Origin: Zoogloeaceae bacterium
GTDB taxonomy: Bacteria > Pseudomonadota > Gammaproteobacteria > Burkholderiales > Rhodocyclaceae
Assembly (NCBI GenBank): GCA_031274855.1
Contig: JAISPO010000049.1
Coordinates: 1 to 6,578, forward strand
Reading direction: 5' to 3'
Length of the DNA: 6,578 nucleotides
A program made the translations under genes and the position numbers. Below the pieces are notes generated by a model that was given only the letters and a program-made list of their open reading frames with translations, had not been told where the DNA came from and did not search any database. Below are positions 5,273 to 6,578 of the stretch, piece after piece; the first letter of the stretch is position 1; every line of letters begins with the position of its first letter.

Positions 5273-5305
5273 ATGTCCGATAGAACAAACAAACTAATGA
5301 ACTAA
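5273..5305 (+). CDS. Ten-codon leader ORF overlapping the glrR start
   Basis: An ATG at 5273 with a good ribosome site (GAGGA at 5262-5266, 6-nt gap) opens a 10-residue frame, MSDRTNKLMN. It stops with TAA at 5303-5305, and the last A of that stop is the first base of the glrR ATG (TAATG). The peptide matches nothing I recognise. Its likely value is positional: it loads ribosomes that can re-initiate at glrR, whose own start has no Shine-Dalgarno. The overlap and ribosome site are seen directly; coupling is inference. Confidence 0.45.
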   Translation: MSDRTNKLMN

Positions 5306-6578
5306 TGAAAAAATCGCTAGGAAACGTGCTGGTTGTCGATGACGACCCGGATCTTCTGGATCTGATTGGCATACGTTTGGCCGCCGCAGGGTATAGCGTG
5401 GCGCTGGCCTCTTCGGGTTATGAGGCGATGGAGTGCTTCAAGCAGCAGCATCCGCGCGCCGTGATTACCGACCTTCGCATGGAAGGCATGGACGGGCATG
5501 CGCTGTTCGCCCGCCTGCATGATGAAGCCCCGACTGTGCCGGTCATCATATTGACCGCTCACGGCACCATTCCCGATGCTGTCGCGGCGACGCAACGCGG
5601 CGCCTTCGCTTTCCTGACCAAGCCGTTCGACAGCCGCGAACTGCTTGCGCGTGTTGCGGAAGCCGTTGCGATATCTCCGGCAATTTCCTCAGCCGAGGCG
5701 GCCGGCGCTTGGCGTACCGGCATCGTTTCGAGCAGTCTCCGAATGGACGAAGTGCTCAGGCGAGCGCGGCGGGTTGCCGAGAACGATGATCCATTCCTGG
5801 TTATCGGCCCCCAAGGCGTCGGCAAGGAAACGCTGGCCAGAACAATTCATCAAGCCAGCGCCAGAGCCAGCCAGCCTTTCGTTACGCTGGTTTGCGGCAT
5901 CCTGCCTCCTGAAAGCATTGAAGCGGAGATTTTTGGCGCAGGAAAAACCAAGGGCGCTTCGAAAGGGCTGCTTGCGGCAGCCGCAGGCGGGATGCTGTTC
6001 ATCGACGAACTCGAAAGCCTGCCGCCGATCGTTCAAGTGCGTTTGCTGCCGCTGGTTCGCAAAGGTATCCCGCTCGGAATCGAGCGTCAGGAAGCATTAC
6101 CGGATGTGCGTATCGTTGCGGCATGCGAAAGCGCCCCCACGCGCGCGATTCAGGAAGGTTCATTGCGCGCTGATTTTTATTTCAGCCTTGCCGCGACTAC
6201 CTTGGTGATTCCGCCTCTCGCTGAGCGTCCCGAGGACATCGCGGCATTGATTGCGAGCCATGTTGAAGCTGCGGGAAACAATGGCCGCAGCTTTTCGCCT
6301 GAGGCGCTGAGACTGTTGCTGGAAGCCCCCTGGCCGGGAAATACCCGGCAGTTAATCAACGTCGTCAAACAGGCAATGCAGCTATCGGTCGCTGCCGTTG
6401 TTCCGGTCTCGCTGATCAATTATTTGCTTCGGGAAGAGAGCGAGCGTGAAATGCTGTGTCTCGACGAAGCGCGGCGCAGCTTTGAGCGGGACTACATCAA
6501 CAAGCTGATGCAGGCGACTAACGGCAACGTTTCGCAAGCCGCCCGCATCGCCCAACGCAATCGAACCGAGTTCTACAA
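5305..6578 (+). CDS. glrR: GlrR (QseF)-like NtrC-family response regulator, 3' end cut by the window; AAA+ domain lacks GAFTGA
   Basis: This is the partner regulator of the upstream kinase. 424 codons are visible and the frame is still open; E. coli GlrR has 444. The receiver domain (about 7-118) keeps D12/D13, phospho-acceptor D56, T84 and K106. The AAA+ domain (about 140-370) keeps Walker A GPQGVGKE (168-175), Walker B MLFIDE (230-235) and WPGNTRQL (343-350, R348). The C-terminal Fis-type helix-turn-helix begins at NGNVSQAARIAQRNRTEFY, close to GlrR. It departs from the family at key points. Where GAFTGA should follow FG, it reads AGKTKGASKG (212-221) and is about five residues short. The second arginine of FRxDLYYRL is serine (S294), while R288 remains. 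The sensor I region reads VAACES. It thus probably still binds DNA, and perhaps ATP, but should not activate sigma-54 polymerase as usual. In-frame stop TAG at 5281 rules out an earlier start. Confidence 0.92.
   Translation, partial: MKKSLGNVLVVDDDPDLLDLIGIRLAAAGYSVALASSGYEAMECFKQQHPRAVITDLRMEGMDGHALFARLHDEAPTVPVIILTAHGTIPDAVAATQRGAFAFLTKPFDSRELLARVAEAVAISPAISSAEAAGAWRTGIVSSSLRMDEVLRRARRVAENDDPFLVIGPQGVGKETLARTIHQASARASQPFVTLVCGILPPESIEAEIFGAGKTKGASKGLLAAAAGGMLFIDELESLPPIVQVRLLPLVRKGIPLGIERQEALPDVRIVAACESAPTRAIQEGSLRADFYFSLAATTLVIPPLAERPEDIAALIASHVEAAGNNGRSFSPEALRLLLEAPWPGNTRQLINVVKQAMQLSVAAVVPVSLINYLLREESEREMLCLDEARRSFERDYINKLMQATNGNVSQAARIAQRNRTEFY

Noticed and set aside
5645..6208. A 187-codon plus-strand frame inside the glrR region.
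   Set aside because: It is an out-of-frame shadow of the continuous 424-codon GlrR frame, with arginine/serine/alanine-rich sequence and no domain.

Overview
The window reads as a chromosomal, moderately GC-rich stretch of a betaproteobacterium (Nitrosomonadales/Gallionellales-like or a relative). I base this on the style of PNPase, DksA, HU and the GlrK/GlrR pair; the genus cannot be fixed from the sequence alone. No phage, transposon, CRISPR or toxin-antitoxin genes are visible.

Layout. (1) Positions 1-2578, plus strand: a promoter remnant at the left edge, a structured leader, rpsO (ribosomal protein S15), a hairpin-rich 90-nt spacer, and pnp (polynucleotide phosphorylase, GTG start). This is the classic rpsO-pnp unit. 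(2) Positions 2579-2680: a spacer between convergent genes with a repeat-like hairpin and a long, nearly perfect bidirectional terminator. (3) Positions 2681-3106, minus strand: dksA, the RNA polymerase secondary-channel regulator, with a good promoter of its own. (4) Positions 3107-3296: a divergent regulatory region holding back-to-back promoters, five tandem 7-bp repeats, a 9-bp hairpin and a 10-bp palindrome. (5) Positions 3297-3703, plus strand: a divergent HU-family gene followed by tRNA-Val(UAC). (6) Positions 3773 to the right edge, plus strand: a GlrK (QseE)-like sensor kinase and a GlrR (QseF)-like response regulator cut by the window end about 20 codons short of the usual length.

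Most of the genes belong to basic RNA and growth control: translation (S15, tRNA-Val), RNA turnover (PNPase), growth-rate and stringent control of transcription (DksA) and nucleoid structure (HU), followed by an envelope two-component system.

The most notable observations are these. The GlrR homologue keeps its receiver phosphorylation site, Walker A/B and helix-turn-helix, but has lost the sigma-54-contacting GAFTGA loop and one arginine-finger residue. The glrR start codon has no Shine-Dalgarno of its own and overlaps the stop of a 10-codon leader ORF that does have a good one. There is a heptamer repeat array between the dksA and HU promoters. The rpsO leader can fold into a hairpin with tandem G-U pairs, a candidate S15 autoregulatory site.
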